A DNA stretch of 25,336 nucleotides from JANWHZ01 sp964527385 (lineage in GTDB: Bacteria; Patescibacteriota; Saccharimonadia; Saccharimonadales; UBA4665). Made by a program: the position numbers and the translations under genes. Of this stretch, positions 7,364-14,366 are shown piece by piece. The first letter of the stretch is position 1; the number at the start of each line of letters is the position of its first letter. Location: assembly GCA_964527385.1 (NCBI GenBank), contig CAZGPZ010000006.1:1-25336 (forward strand), in the 5' to 3' direction. The notes under the pieces were generated by a model. It did not search any database, was not told the origin of the DNA, and saw nothing but the letters and a program-made list of their open reading frames with translations.

Positions 7364-7393
7364 TGGATCTCTTCGCCTCGACGGGCGAATGAC
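7364..7393. repeat. Possible diverged single palindromic unit
   Basis: The stretch begins TGGATC, holds a hairpin (TTCGCC, 6-nt loop, GGCGAA) and ends ATGAC. This is the same plan as the palindromic arms at 11.1, 14.4, 18.7 and 19.0 kb, with different stem bases. It overlaps only the long upstream extension of the next frame. The match is by layout, not by stem sequence. Confidence 0.35.
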
Positions 7394-7454
7394 AGCAGGG
7401 AGTTTTGGGCTGGGGCTTGCGGGCGCTTCGCCTTGGATATATGATATCGGGCAG

Positions 7455-7772
7455 ATGGAACAACAGCGTGGACGACGAATACTTCGTTGGCTATTTGCCG
7501 GCAGCTTGTGTGTATCGCTGGCGTTCGCCATTGCCGGCAGGGTCGAGCTCGATAGGATCGCGCAGGACAAGGCAAACATCGCGCGGTTTAACCCTGCCAA
7601 CCAGGCAACAAGCGTGCTTATGGCAGAGCAGCACCAACTGGCAAACGACGAACAGGCATTTGACATATTTAGGGACTCGCTTGTGGTTTCGCTGGTGCTA
7701 GATGGGCTGACCGGAGCCGCGCTTTTCGTGCAGGCGATAACGCCGCCAGGCGACGAACTGCACCATTACTAG
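7455..7772 (+). CDS. Hypothetical membrane protein, 105 aa
   Basis: The frame is open from 7335, but the upstream part overlaps a repeat-like hairpin and looks non-coding, so I place the start at the ATG at 7455 (MEQQRGRRILRWLF). The protein has two membrane segments, about residues 10-27 and 77-97, joined by a polar helical loop (ELDRIAQDKANIARFNPANQ and onward). This suggests a helical hairpin with a loop of about 50 residues. I recognise no family. A possible promoter, TTGCGG (7417-7422), 16 bp, TATGAT (7439-7444), would leave a leader of only a few bases, and no clear Shine-Dalgarno is present. Confidence 0.6.
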   Translation: MEQQRGRRILRWLFAGSLCVSLAFAIAGRVELDRIAQDKANIARFNPANQATSVLMAEQHQLANDEQAFDIFRDSLVVSLVLDGLTGAALFVQAITPPGDELHHY

Positions 7773-7958
7773 GCAGGCTACCCTAAGAGCATTCTGATTT
7801 GGCGTGGCTGTTTGCTGGGCTGGACAGATTTTGGCCTTGCGAAGTTAGATCAACGAACCATGAGCTGGCCGCACCGGCATCACGTCGCGCCATGACGGAC
7901 GCCGCTACATATAATGCGAATCCAGCTAAACCCGTAACCCTGCACACGCAATCCTGTT

Positions 7959-8183
7959 ATGCTTAAAGGAATGCGCTTCAGAGAAACTCGTAAACGTTCG
8001 ATAACGAAATCCGTCACATTTCGTTTACTAGTCATATGTTCGGATTTGGTTATCGTCTACGCTTTGACCCATAGGATATTTGATACGGTAGCTATTACAG
8101 TTGCGACCAATGTCGCGAGCACAATATTTTATTTTCTGCACGAGCGCGCATGGAATAACGTCGCCTGGGGCAAGACGCGGTAG
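7959..8183 (+). CDS. DUF2061 family membrane protein
   Basis: The 74-residue product has the DUF2061 pattern: a basic N-terminus followed by KSVTFRLLVICSDLVIVYALT, a second hydrophobic helix (VAITVATNVASTIFYFLHERAWN), and the family-type ending HERAWNNVAWG. These are small two-helix inner membrane proteins of unknown function. Two starts are possible, 7959 and 7971; AAAGGA abuts the second ATG and is too close to serve it as a normal ribosome binding site. TATAAT (7910-7915) is a possible -10. The 186 bp before the gene (7773-7958) hold nothing else I can support. It is followed 28 bp later by another small membrane protein gene. Confidence 0.82.
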   Translation: MLKGMRFRETRKRSITKSVTFRLLVICSDLVIVYALTHRIFDTVAITVATNVASTIFYFLHERAWNNVAWGKTR

Positions 8184-8199
8184 CGCTTTACGGCAGGGT

Positions 8200-8205
8200 T
8201 ATAAT
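8200..8205 (+). promoter_or_regulatory. -10 hexamer exactly 6 nt before the ATG at 8212
   Basis: A perfect TATAAT ends 6 nt before the A of the ATG, so transcription would start at or beside the start codon. No Shine-Dalgarno is present. Confidence 0.6.
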
Positions 8206-8211
8206 AGAAGC

Positions 8212-8397
8212 ATGAATAAACTTTTGCCTATCGCATTGATCATTGGATTCGTGTTCGTTGATTTCTTGTTTTTCCATGACTTTTTCAAGCCAGGCGAGAT
8301 AATTTCGTCGGCGCAATACCTGACTGGCCTTTTGAGCCTGCTCGTATTTGCCTCGGCTGCAAACCAACTGCGGGCGTCTCTTAGCCACAAAAGTTAG
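8212..8397 (+). CDS. Small two-helix membrane protein, 61 aa
   Basis: The frame is open from 8101, but the upstream part overlaps the DUF2061 gene and has a non-coding look, so the start is taken as the ATG at 8212. The product (MNKLLPIALIIGFVFVDFLFF and onward) has two membrane helices, about residues 4-21 and 34-50, and a short polar C-terminus. It has no recognised family. A perfect TATAAT 6 nt upstream supports the start and predicts a leaderless mRNA. Pairing with the DUF2061 gene suggests a shared membrane role, but this is only positional. Confidence 0.65.
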   Translation: MNKLLPIALIIGFVFVDFLFFHDFFKPGEIISSAQYLTGLLSLLVFASAANQLRASLSHKS

Positions 8398-8403
8398 CCC
8401 AGT

Positions 8404-8508
8404 ATGATCCATGCCAAGCGCGCTTACAATGACCCAGCTATAGGCGATGACACACGCTTGCTTGTGGACCAGCTTTGGTCGCGTGAGACCAGCGAAGACC
8501 CCGAATAG
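8404..8508 (+). pseudogene. N-terminal remnant of a DUF488 family gene
   Basis: A 34-codon frame reads MIHAKRAYNDPAIGDDTRLL and then VDQLWSRETSEDPE. This matches the N-terminal signature of DUF488 proteins (I-x-x-K-R-x-Y, then D-x-x-R-x-L-V-D-x-L-W-x-R), which are normally about 110-120 residues long. The frame stops at 8506-8508, only 3 bp before the end of the opposing gene at 8512, so the rest of the family domain is missing. It may be a truncated gene left after a rearrangement, or less likely a short functional peptide. A TATGAT overlaps the start region. Confidence 0.6.
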
Positions 8509-8511
8509 TAC

Positions 8512-9162
8512 TTACGCTGGACCTGGGCGGATGCCAATGTAGACTAGGCCCGCGAAGACCGCCACCATGAATAACGCCAGCACAATTAGCAGCCAATAGC
8601 GCGTAAGCGCGCTTCGCTGCATGTTGCTACCAGGTAATGGCAACGTGAAGTCAAATGGTTGAGCATGGAGCACGGCATTGATCGCAGCCAGCAGGTTGGC
8701 ATTTTTCTCGATGTAATCTTTGCCAACCAGCCACGTTTCGCTCGCGACCGTGGTCGCGCCGAAATTACTATTCATCGGTTGGATGAAATCAATCATGAAA
8801 ATGTACCTGCCATTCAGCTCCACGAACGTGACAGGGCGCGACGTTTTAACGCCCGTGAAACTCATCATTGAGGACTGGTTATCCGCCACCTGCTTGAGCA
8901 AGTCGTTATCCTGACCTACTGCCTGGAAAACGTCTTTTGCCTCCAGTTCGTACATTTGACCGTGCGTGCCGTGCGTTTTCAGCAAAAGCAAAACAGTTTG
9001 CGCGCAGATATACAGGACCCCAATGGTGTTTTGACCGTTCGTCTTGTCAATTACTGAAGACGCAACACAGCGGTAATAGGTGCCCTTGAAGTATGACCGT
9101 ATCGCTTTGTTCTCAGTAAAAAGGCCGAAACCGAACCGTAGGTCACCATTGAGCAAAATCAT
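8512..9162 (-). CDS. Hypothetical C-terminally membrane-anchored protein, 216 aa
   Basis: Residues 1 to about 185 form a cytoplasmic beta-rich region (FGFGLFTENKAIRSYFKGTYY, TIGVLYICAQTVLLLL, VTFVELNGRYIFMIDFIQP), followed by one strong transmembrane helix (WLLIVLALFMVAVFAGLVYIGI) and a short basic tail. There is no signal peptide, so it is probably tail-anchored with the bulk inside the cell. The beta-rich N-terminal part could be PH-like, but I cannot assign it. An AAAGGA ribosome binding site and a good promoter support the start. Confidence 0.75.
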   Translation of the reverse strand: MILLNGDLRFGFGLFTENKAIRSYFKGTYYRCVASSVIDKTNGQNTIGVLYICAQTVLLLLKTHGTHGQMYELEAKDVFQAVGQDNDLLKQVADNQSSMMSFTGVKTSRPVTFVELNGRYIFMIDFIQPMNSNFGATTVASETWLVGKDYIEKNANLLAAINAVLHAQPFDFTLPLPGSNMQRSALTRYWLLIVLALFMVAVFAGLVYIGIRPGPA

Positions 9163-9188
9163 ACGTTTCCTTTGTTTTACTGCCTCTT

Positions 9189-9217
9189 AGCATAAACGGC
9201 AATATTTGTTAAGGCAA
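9189..9217 (-). promoter_or_regulatory. Sigma-70-type promoter of the 216-aa gene
   Basis: On the minus strand, TTGCCT (9217-9212), a 17-bp spacer and TATGCT (9194-9189). The ATG is 26 nt further on. Confidence 0.65.
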
Positions 9218-9294
9218 GCTAGCAGGGCTACACAAGTGGCGACGCGCCGTCACGACCCAAAGCAGGAAAAAGTACAGGCAGGCAAGGCGCGTTT

Positions 9295-9303
9295 TGGTAT
9301 AGT
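9295..9303 (+). promoter_or_regulatory. Extended -10 promoter of the PhnB-like gene
   Basis: TG-G-TATAGT is an extended -10. It leaves a leader of about 18 nt with a GGGGGAG ribosome binding site before the ATG at 9328. Confidence 0.55.
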
Positions 9304-9327
9304 AGCGTCATAAACAAGGGGGAGATT

Positions 9328-9786
9328 ATGCAGAAAATTACACCGAATTTATGGTTTGACGGCAACGCCAAGGAAGCCGTGGATTTTTATGTTTCCGTAT
9401 TCCCGGACGGCAAGATCACGGGAACGAGCTACTATCCGAAAAGCGCTGCGGAAGGCTTGGCGGATTTCCAGGCCAACCTGGCGGGCAAAGAATTGACGGT
9501 CGATTTTGAAATCGCCGGCATGCATTTCACCGCAATAAACGCCGGGCCGGAGTTCAAGTTCAATGAGGCGATTTCTCTGTCTATTGCTTGTAAAGACCAG
9601 GCAGAGATCGACTATTTCTGGGAAAAGTTGTCCGCTGTGCCTGCATCCGAGCAGTGCGGCTGGTGCAAAGACAAATACGGGCTCAGCTGGCAGGTCGTGC
9701 CCGCGAACATGGCAGAACTCATGGCGAGGCCGGACGCGTTCGCGCACATGATGCAGATGAAGAAGCTAGTCATCAATGGCTTCTGA
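9328..9786 (+). CDS. PhnB/3-demethylubiquinone-methyltransferase-like VOC protein
   Basis: The 152-residue product has the sequence plan of the 3-dmu-9_3-mt (PhnB-like) family: ITPNLWFDGNAKEAVDFYVSVFP at the start, GKELTVDFEIAGMHFTAINAGPEFKFNEAISLSI in the middle, and CGWCKDKYGLSWQVVP followed by a Met-rich helix at the end. These are VOC-fold proteins, and despite the database name most have no shown methyltransferase activity. A strong ribosome binding site (GGGGGAG) precedes the ATG. It is the second VOC-fold gene in this window, from a different subfamily than the one at 6893. Confidence 0.9.
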   Translation: MQKITPNLWFDGNAKEAVDFYVSVFPDGKITGTSYYPKSAAEGLADFQANLAGKELTVDFEIAGMHFTAINAGPEFKFNEAISLSIACKDQAEIDYFWEKLSAVPASEQCGWCKDKYGLSWQVVPANMAELMARPDAFAHMMQMKKLVINGF

Positions 9787-9827
9787 GACACCCTGCGCAA
9801 GTGGCGAGCAACATATTTCAGGGAGCA

Positions 9828-9848
9828 TGACGGCAAACGAGGCCGTCA
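9828..9848. terminator. Hairpin between convergent genes
   Basis: TGACGGC and GCCGTCA form a 7-bp perfect stem with a 7-nt loop in the 92-bp gap between the PhnB-like gene and the 363-aa gene. Position suits a shared terminator, but neither side has a U-tract. Confidence 0.4.
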
Positions 9849-9878
9849 GCCCCATCCAAAATGCAGGCAAGATTATAG

Positions 9879-10970
9879 CTAGGCCTGCAGGCGCCGCATT
9901 ATCCGGTCAAACACCTGCCTAAATGATTCCCAAAGGTTGCGGGGTTGCGTGGGAACGTTTTCTGCCGATGGTGGAATGGGCTGGGTTGCTTCTTGTGCGC
10001 CCATCTGCAACGCCCGGCGCAAACTGGCTGCCTGCTCGGCCATAGCACGAAGTTCGCCCGGCATCTGCCCAAGCGGCGGCGCCGCCCCGGGTGTGCCTTT
10101 TACACGGTTTATCGTTCTATTGCCATAATACGCGCTGCCAACAAGCCGCCTAGCAGTCAAGCCGGCAAGTACCACGCCAATTTCGCGTGATGGGTATGCG
10201 GCGCTGGTGATATGCACGAGCGGCGTCTCGTCGTCGCCACGCTGGTGCATGACTTCGTCGATAATGCTCACTACATCCGCAGTCGTTGGCTGGTTCAAGT
10301 AGGTGCCGTCGTCGTGCTGGATCCTATTGATCTGCATCAGTACCACTGGTACGCCATTAAGCGTGCCAACCTCAACAAACTGGCCGTTGGGCTCAGCTCC
10401 GACCCGATAATAATCCCTGACATCATAATTAGCTCCCCAAACGCGTGGCACCGCGTGCGGCACGAATCCGCGCTCTTTGAAGGCATTTACAACATCGCCA
10501 GCGACATTGTATTCTGTCTGGCCGATACGCCCAGTCAAGCGCTGCGCGCTTGCTCGCTCGTCAGTGCTTTTGACCTCCCGGAACGGGCTCGCTGTCACCA
10601 TAATGTACTTCGGCTTGGCTTCCGTGTCATCCATGAGCATGCCGATTTCAGCGTACATTTTATGCGGCTGACCGCCTTCGACGACCGCTATCGCGCCTGA
10701 CAGCCCGATCTCGCTCGGCAAGATATCCAACTCGTGCCCGAACCCAAGGAACGCTGCATTTGCTTCTAGATCGCTTACCTGCAATGGCGTCAGCGGGACA
10801 GGATCGCCTTCTGCACGGACAGGAGACGGCGAAGGGAAGACATCCAACGGGTCACGGCCAGTATCCTCTCTATCGACGATGCTCACAGCGGCACGCAACG
10901 TTGCTTCAGTCCTGGTTAACACTTCCTGCGCGCGTACTTCGGCGCCTTGGAATCTCTCATGATCTGCCAT
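9879..10970 (-). CDS. Hypothetical protein, 363 aa
   Basis: The frame is open to 11024, but CGGAGG four bases before the ATG at 10970 fixes the start there (MADHERFQGAEVRAQEVL). The protein is soluble. It has an N-terminal helical part, a central mixed alpha/beta region (about residues 75-285) with GLSGAIAVVEGGQPHKMYAEIG and NGVPVVLMQINRIQHDDGTY, then a Pro/Ala/Gln-rich linker and a basic amphipathic C-terminal helix (NLWESFRQVFDRIMRRLQA). No enzyme motif is recognisable. Its start codon context (strong SD, ATGGCAGA) resembles the unknown gene at 12342, but the proteins are not evidently related. Confidence 0.78.
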   Translation of the reverse strand: MADHERFQGAEVRAQEVLTRTEATLRAAVSIVDREDTGRDPLDVFPSPSPVRAEGDPVPLTPLQVSDLEANAAFLGFGHELDILPSEIGLSGAIAVVEGGQPHKMYAEIGMLMDDTEAKPKYIMVTASPFREVKSTDERASAQRLTGRIGQTEYNVAGDVVNAFKERGFVPHAVPRVWGANYDVRDYYRVGAEPNGQFVEVGTLNGVPVVLMQINRIQHDDGTYLNQPTTADVVSIIDEVMHQRGDDETPLVHITSAAYPSREIGVVLAGLTARRLVGSAYYGNRTINRVKGTPGAAPPLGQMPGELRAMAEQAASLRRALQMGAQEATQPIPPSAENVPTQPRNLWESFRQVFDRIMRRLQA

Positions 10971-11002
10971 AATGCCTCCGACTTTCAAGCCAATAAAAGC
11001 AT

Positions 11003-11031
11003 ATTGTCGCGTAATATACAGCACCTGTCAA
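11003..11031 (-). promoter_or_regulatory. Candidate promoter of the 363-aa gene
   Basis: On the minus strand, a perfect TTGACA (11031-11026), a 17-bp spacer and GACAAT (11008-11003). The -35 is strong and the -10 moderate. Confidence 0.6.
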
Positions 11032-11068
11032 TGAACAAAACTGTTGAATTGCGCACGCGTCCTAGGCA

Positions 11069-11154
11069 CGTCATTCCCGCGAAAGCGGGAATCCAGTTAA
11101 TAGACATGGAGATATGTTATCCACTGGATCCCCGGGTCAAGCCCGAGGATGACG
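11069..11154. repeat. 86-bp inverted pair of palindromic units (MITE/REP-like)
   Basis: The left unit (11069-11096) starts CGTCATTCCCGC, has a GAAA loop and ends GCGGGAATCCAG. The right unit (11124-11154) starts CTGGATCC, holds a CCGGG/CCCGag stem around TCAA, and ends GGATGACG. The ends are therefore inverted copies (CGTCAT and ATGACG outside, CCAG and CTGG inside) with 27 bp between them. The left unit is identical to the one at 14450-14477. The order matches the element around the GIY-YIG gene, but without a gene inside. Confidence 0.85.
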
Positions 11155-11262
11155 CAAGGTCAGGGATCAGGCATAAATATTGCGTTCGGCTTTATATTAT
11201 CAGCCATCCGGCAAGACACGGTCATGTGCGAGGCAAACTACGGCGCGCTGGCGCGCCAGTTT

Positions 11263-11271
11263 TGCTATTAT
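11263..11271 (+). promoter_or_regulatory. Extended -10 promoter 6 nt before the PNPOx-like ATG
   Basis: TG-C-TATTAT (extended -10) ends exactly 6 nt before the ATG at 11278, which predicts a leaderless mRNA. No -35 match is needed or seen. Confidence 0.6.
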
Positions 11272-11277
11272 GGAAGG

Positions 11278-11697
11278 ATGAAAAGCAAACAATGGCTCCT
11301 AGAATTCATGCAGCAGTGGCCGGAAATGGTCATTTCGACTATCAACTCTGAGGGAAAGCCCGAGAGCGCGGTCGTCGGGTTCGGCTTCACGAAAGATTTC
11401 GAACTCATCATGGGCACGCCTGCCGGCACGCGCAAAGCGCGCAACTTGCAGTCCAACCCACACATCGCAGCTATTATTGGCTGGGACAAGCGTGGAACTA
11501 TGCAATACGAGGGCATCGCACGCAGCATGCGGCCAGAAGAAATCGAGACATACACTGAGATATATTTTCAGAAAAATCCCCAAGCACGCCATTATCATGA
11601 CGACCCCGAGGAACGGTACTTCCTCATCACGCCAACCTGGCTCCGCTATTCAGATGTAGCCCGCTATCCGTGGGATATCACGGAACTGAAGTTCTAG
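11278..11697 (+). CDS. Pyridoxamine 5'-phosphate oxidase-like flavin-binding protein
   Basis: The product (139 aa from the ATG at 11278) has the split-barrel pattern of PNPOx-like proteins: MVISTINSEGKPESAVVGFGF near the start, ELIMGTPAGTRKARNLQSNPHIAAIIGW in the middle (the lysine/arginine-rich turn that binds the FMN phosphate), and QYEGIARSM before the final helix and RYFLITPTWLRYSD. The family binds FMN or F420 and reduces or oxidises small substrates, or binds heme. The frame extends upstream to 11149, but that part overlaps repeat DNA, and the -10 placement supports 11278. The next gene starts at the base after its stop codon, so they form an operon. Confidence 0.87.
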   Translation: MKSKQWLLEFMQQWPEMVISTINSEGKPESAVVGFGFTKDFELIMGTPAGTRKARNLQSNPHIAAIIGWDKRGTMQYEGIARSMRPEEIETYTEIYFQKNPQARHYHDDPEERYFLITPTWLRYSDVARYPWDITELKF

Positions 11698-12084
11698 ATG
11701 CTCTACGCCAAGGATCCGCGCGTCGATGACTACATCCAATCATTGCCCGCGTGGCAGCAGCGTATCGCCCAAAAAGTCCGCGACGTTGTGCATACCGCCG
11801 ACCCTGCAGTCACGGAGACTATTAAACGAACCACCCAACCGTATTTCGTGCTGGAGGGCAATATCTGCGCCCTCATGGGCACCAAAGACCACTTGAATAT
11901 TTTCATCTACGACCCGATCGCGCCTGACCCCGAACACATCATCAACCAAGGGGAAGGGAACAAAACTGCCCGGGCGATACAGGTATACCAAGACGACAAA
12001 CTGAACGAACCCGCGCTGCTCAACCTGTTCAAAGCTATCATCGCCCGCAACCGCGCCGGCGGCTGGCGCAGAATCTCTCACTGA
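11698..12084 (+). CDS. DUF1801 (YdhG-like) domain protein
   Basis: The 128-residue product shows the DUF1801 pattern: DDYIQSLPAWQQRIAQKVRDVVHTADPAVTETIKRTTQPYFVLEGNICAL, then KDHLNIFIYDP, and a C-terminal basic helix region ending in IARNRAGGWRRISH. The fold is the YjbR/Fra-like alpha-beta sandwich, with no known reaction. The ATG follows the upstream TAG with no spacing, so translation is probably coupled to the PNPOx-like gene. A shared redox or stress role is possible but is not shown by sequence. Confidence 0.85.
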   Translation: MLYAKDPRVDDYIQSLPAWQQRIAQKVRDVVHTADPAVTETIKRTTQPYFVLEGNICALMGTKDHLNIFIYDPIAPDPEHIINQGEGNKTARAIQVYQDDKLNEPALLNLFKAIIARNRAGGWRRISH

Positions 12085-12255
12085 ATAAATTCTAAAATAC
12101 GGCATCAGCGATGCACACCCGGGAATGATTCGGGGTAGCAGTTCAGTTCTTAGCGACGGTATAAGCGCATTACCCACAACTGACTTGTCCACAGTTTTGT
12201 TGTAATATTGTCATACATATAAACAGAGAGGATCCAGGGGTGTGATACACATTTT

Positions 12256-12271
12256 TGTGATATTTATCACA
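12256..12271 (+). promoter_or_regulatory. CRP/FNR-type palindromic operator
   Basis: TGTGA-TATTTA-TCACA is a full match to the TGTGA-N6-TCACA operator plan of CRP-family regulators. A further TGTGA half-site lies at 12241-12245. The centre is about 51 bp upstream of the predicted transcription start, just ahead of the -35. No CRP-like regulator is encoded in this window. Confidence 0.65.
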
Positions 12272-12279
12272 GTTTATTA

Positions 12280-12308
12280 TTGACAGCCGCATTTCTTGCT
12301 TTTATAGT
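12280..12308 (+). promoter_or_regulatory. Strong sigma-70-type promoter of the 391-aa gene
   Basis: TTGACA (12280-12285), 17 bp, TATAGT (12303-12308). The leader of about 27 nt carries AAGGAGG before the ATG at 12342. This is one of the best promoter and ribosome-binding-site sets in the window. Confidence 0.85.
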
Positions 12309-12341
12309 TCCTATATCAGATACGGAGCATAAGGAGGACAT

Positions 12342-13517
12342 ATGGCAGACGCAAACACAGGAGAAAACCAACCAGTAACCCAGCAGCTAGACCCATACTT
12401 GGCGACACGTGCAGATGCTATGAAGGAATCGGTGGATGAGGCATTTGCCGGGGTTGGCCGGCCAAACGCGCAGGTGGAACACGAGTTGGAGGGACTTGAT
12501 GCTGCATTGACAGCACTATTAACCGCGAATTCCGCAGGCATCATTGAGCTTAGGAACGGTGATAACAGTACTGTCGCTGGTGCGCACAAGGCAATGAACA
12601 CACTGGTAACACTTAATCGCATACCCCATACGACACGCGTGCAGACAATGTCTATGAGCGACCCCAACCACCACATTGCCGTAGATAAAGAGATAAAGGG
12701 CACCCAGGCTACTCACCGTGCATTACAGTACACATACGAGACACAATTCGAAGGTGACGAGGAAACGCCACCTATCGATCCTGAATTTCTTCGCCAAGCT
12801 GATGAATTAATTGATGCGACCGCCGACCGGCCATATCTGCTCCACGGGCTCATGTTCATCGCGATGCATGCGTGGGCAAGGAAGGACCGACGGGAGCGGG
12901 CAGAGTACGTCGCGTCATTGCTTGATGAATCACCAGTCGAAGAACATATCCTTGTACCAGCACGGAAAGCACTGGGGGTAATAGAACGCTTGAAGCAAAA
13001 TAATATTTTAGGGAGAGCTTTCAAAGTAGGGCATGCAGTCATGCCTCATGCCCTGGAATCTACCGGCAAACACGCTGGCAAGTTGGTTGGCGCGTTTACC
13101 GATCGTGGCATGGTTATCCAGAATTACCTTGAAAAAAGAGCACAAAAACAGGCTGACAGTTACCTCAAAGACGACCAGGACGGCATTGCCGATGGACATT
13201 ATCGTGTCGAACTCACGCTTGAAGGCATACAAATCGCCCTGTCAGACCAGAATGGCAGCATGATTCCTTTTGACAAAACCAGGACCTCGGCTGATTACTC
13301 CGCCTTGGCCATGGCTATCGCGCTACGAATACCGCTGCGCATGCCAGAAATATTCGTGGACCCGAATGCGTCGAACCGAGCAAAACAGGTAGCATTCTTC
13401 GCGATGCGGTGCGCGGCCACCGACCTTGTGGAACGCCCAGATTACTCTGTCCTACAGAAAGCTGCGGCCCGTTCGGAAGCCCTTGCGGCGCAAAGTGCCG
13501 GCAAGCTGCCTAAATAG
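12342..13517 (+). CDS. Hypothetical protein, 391 aa, strongly expressed signals
   Basis: I recognise no family. The protein is soluble and largely helical, with acidic N-terminal helices (residues 1-70), a predicted helical core (YLLHGLMFIAMHAWARKDRRERAEYVASLL), a basic stretch around EKRAQKQADSYLKD, and a C-terminal part with short strands (HYRVELTLEGIQIALSDQNGSMIPF) and an Ala-rich final helix. No signal peptide or membrane helix is present. The AAGGAGG ribosome binding site, near-consensus promoter and CRP-like operator suggest high, controlled expression. The gene ends with TAG directly abutting the CTA of the convergent 62-aa gene, with no terminator between. Confidence 0.85.
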   Translation: MADANTGENQPVTQQLDPYLATRADAMKESVDEAFAGVGRPNAQVEHELEGLDAALTALLTANSAGIIELRNGDNSTVAGAHKAMNTLVTLNRIPHTTRVQTMSMSDPNHHIAVDKEIKGTQATHRALQYTYETQFEGDEETPPIDPEFLRQADELIDATADRPYLLHGLMFIAMHAWARKDRRERAEYVASLLDESPVEEHILVPARKALGVIERLKQNNILGRAFKVGHAVMPHALESTGKHAGKLVGAFTDRGMVIQNYLEKRAQKQADSYLKDDQDGIADGHYRVELTLEGIQIALSDQNGSMIPFDKTRTSADYSALAMAIALRIPLRMPEIFVDPNASNRAKQVAFFAMRCAATDLVERPDYSVLQKAAARSEALAAQSAGKLPK

Positions 13518-13706
13518 CTAATATTCGACCGGTTGTACGTGGGCAGGCCGTTCAGCATTCAGTGCCAAGCCAAGTGCTCCTGTTAGCTCGAGCAGATGCA
13601 TAACGTCAAAATCCAATACTGGTGTGCCCTTTGAATCCGCTGGCTCACCGACGATCACTGGCTTTGGCACGATGTCTTCCGCGTAAAAATATTCGAGTCC
13701 TGACAT
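13518..13706 (-). CDS. Hypothetical small protein, 62 aa
   Basis: A strong AAGGAGGG ribosome binding site precedes the ATG, which makes this short frame credible. The product (MSGLEYFYAEDIVPKPVIV and onward) is acidic and soluble, with no recognised domain. Its stop codon abuts that of the convergent 391-aa gene in the palindrome TAGCTA. A weak promoter (TTGATT, 17 bp, TTATCG) can be drawn in the 94-bp divergent region shared with the Nudix gene. Confidence 0.65.
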   Translation of the reverse strand: MSGLEYFYAEDIVPKPVIVGEPADSKGTPVLDFDVMHLLELTGALGLALNAERPAHVQPVEY

Positions 13707-13800
13707 GGTTCATCCCTCCTTCGTAGTGAAGTAACAAATTTGTGTTTTGTGCGATAACACGCGCGGTCGCGACAAATCAAACATGGTTAAATGGATGTAG

Positions 13801-14298
13801 GTGAAACTTCTGGCAACATTTACCGACCCCTACAGTGACGACACAAGCAATTACACCGAAAGGGTTGCCGGCAGGGCAGTGATATTCGACGGGGAAAAGG
13901 TCGCGCTGCTGCACGTCGTCCAGGGCGGCTACTATACACTGCCGGGCGGCGGCATCGACGATGATGATATTGTTACGGGGATGGCACGCGAGGTGATAGA
14001 AGAGACCGGCTGTGAAGTAGCAATCGGGCAAGAAGTCGGCATGGCGATCACTTACTTTGACCGCTGGCACAACAAACAGATTGACTATTGCTACATCGCC
14101 CGCAAAACGAGCGGTGGGCAGCCTACCAATCACACTGCATTCGAGGCCGCCGAAGGCTACAAGCTTACTTGGGCGCCGTCGATCGATGCCGCTATCGAAC
14201 TCGCCGAAAACACGTCTCCTATTCAAGCTGACGCAAAGCTAGTCCGCGCCCGAGATCTGCTTTTCCTGCGCACTACACGCGACATACTCCCTAGATAA
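13801..14298 (+). CDS. Nudix hydrolase
   Basis: The 165-residue product carries a Nudix box, GGGIDDDDIVTGMAREVIEETG (residues about 48-69), with the essential REVIEETG core for metal binding. The first box glutamate is replaced by aspartate. The upstream strand (GRAVIFDGEKVALLHVVQGGYYTLPGGG) fits the fold. Family members hydrolyse nucleoside diphosphates linked to other groups, and the substrate here is unknown. The start is a GTG at 13801, because an upstream ATG at 13783 is closed by a TAG just before it. GGAT is a weak ribosome binding site. Confidence 0.9.
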   Translation: MKLLATFTDPYSDDTSNYTERVAGRAVIFDGEKVALLHVVQGGYYTLPGGGIDDDDIVTGMAREVIEETGCEVAIGQEVGMAITYFDRWHNKQIDYCYIARKTSGGQPTNHTAFEAAEGYKLTWAPSIDAAIELAENTSPIQADAKLVRARDLLFLRTTRDILPR

Positions 14299-14366
14299 AA
14301 CTAAATCTTGCACCGTGCCAGCAACTATTAGTTATTGAGCTAAATTAGGAAGATTAACTATTTCAC

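Noticed and set aside
12170..12193. Two DnaA-box-like 9-mers, TTACCCACA (12170-12178) and TTGTCCACA (12185-12193), near a change of main coding strand and next to AT-rich DNA: a possible replication origin.
   Set aside because: Each box has one mismatch to TTATCCACA, there are only two, and no dnaA, dnaN or other origin-linked gene lies in the window. A cumulative GC-skew plot of the whole genome would decide; a minimum here would revive the idea.
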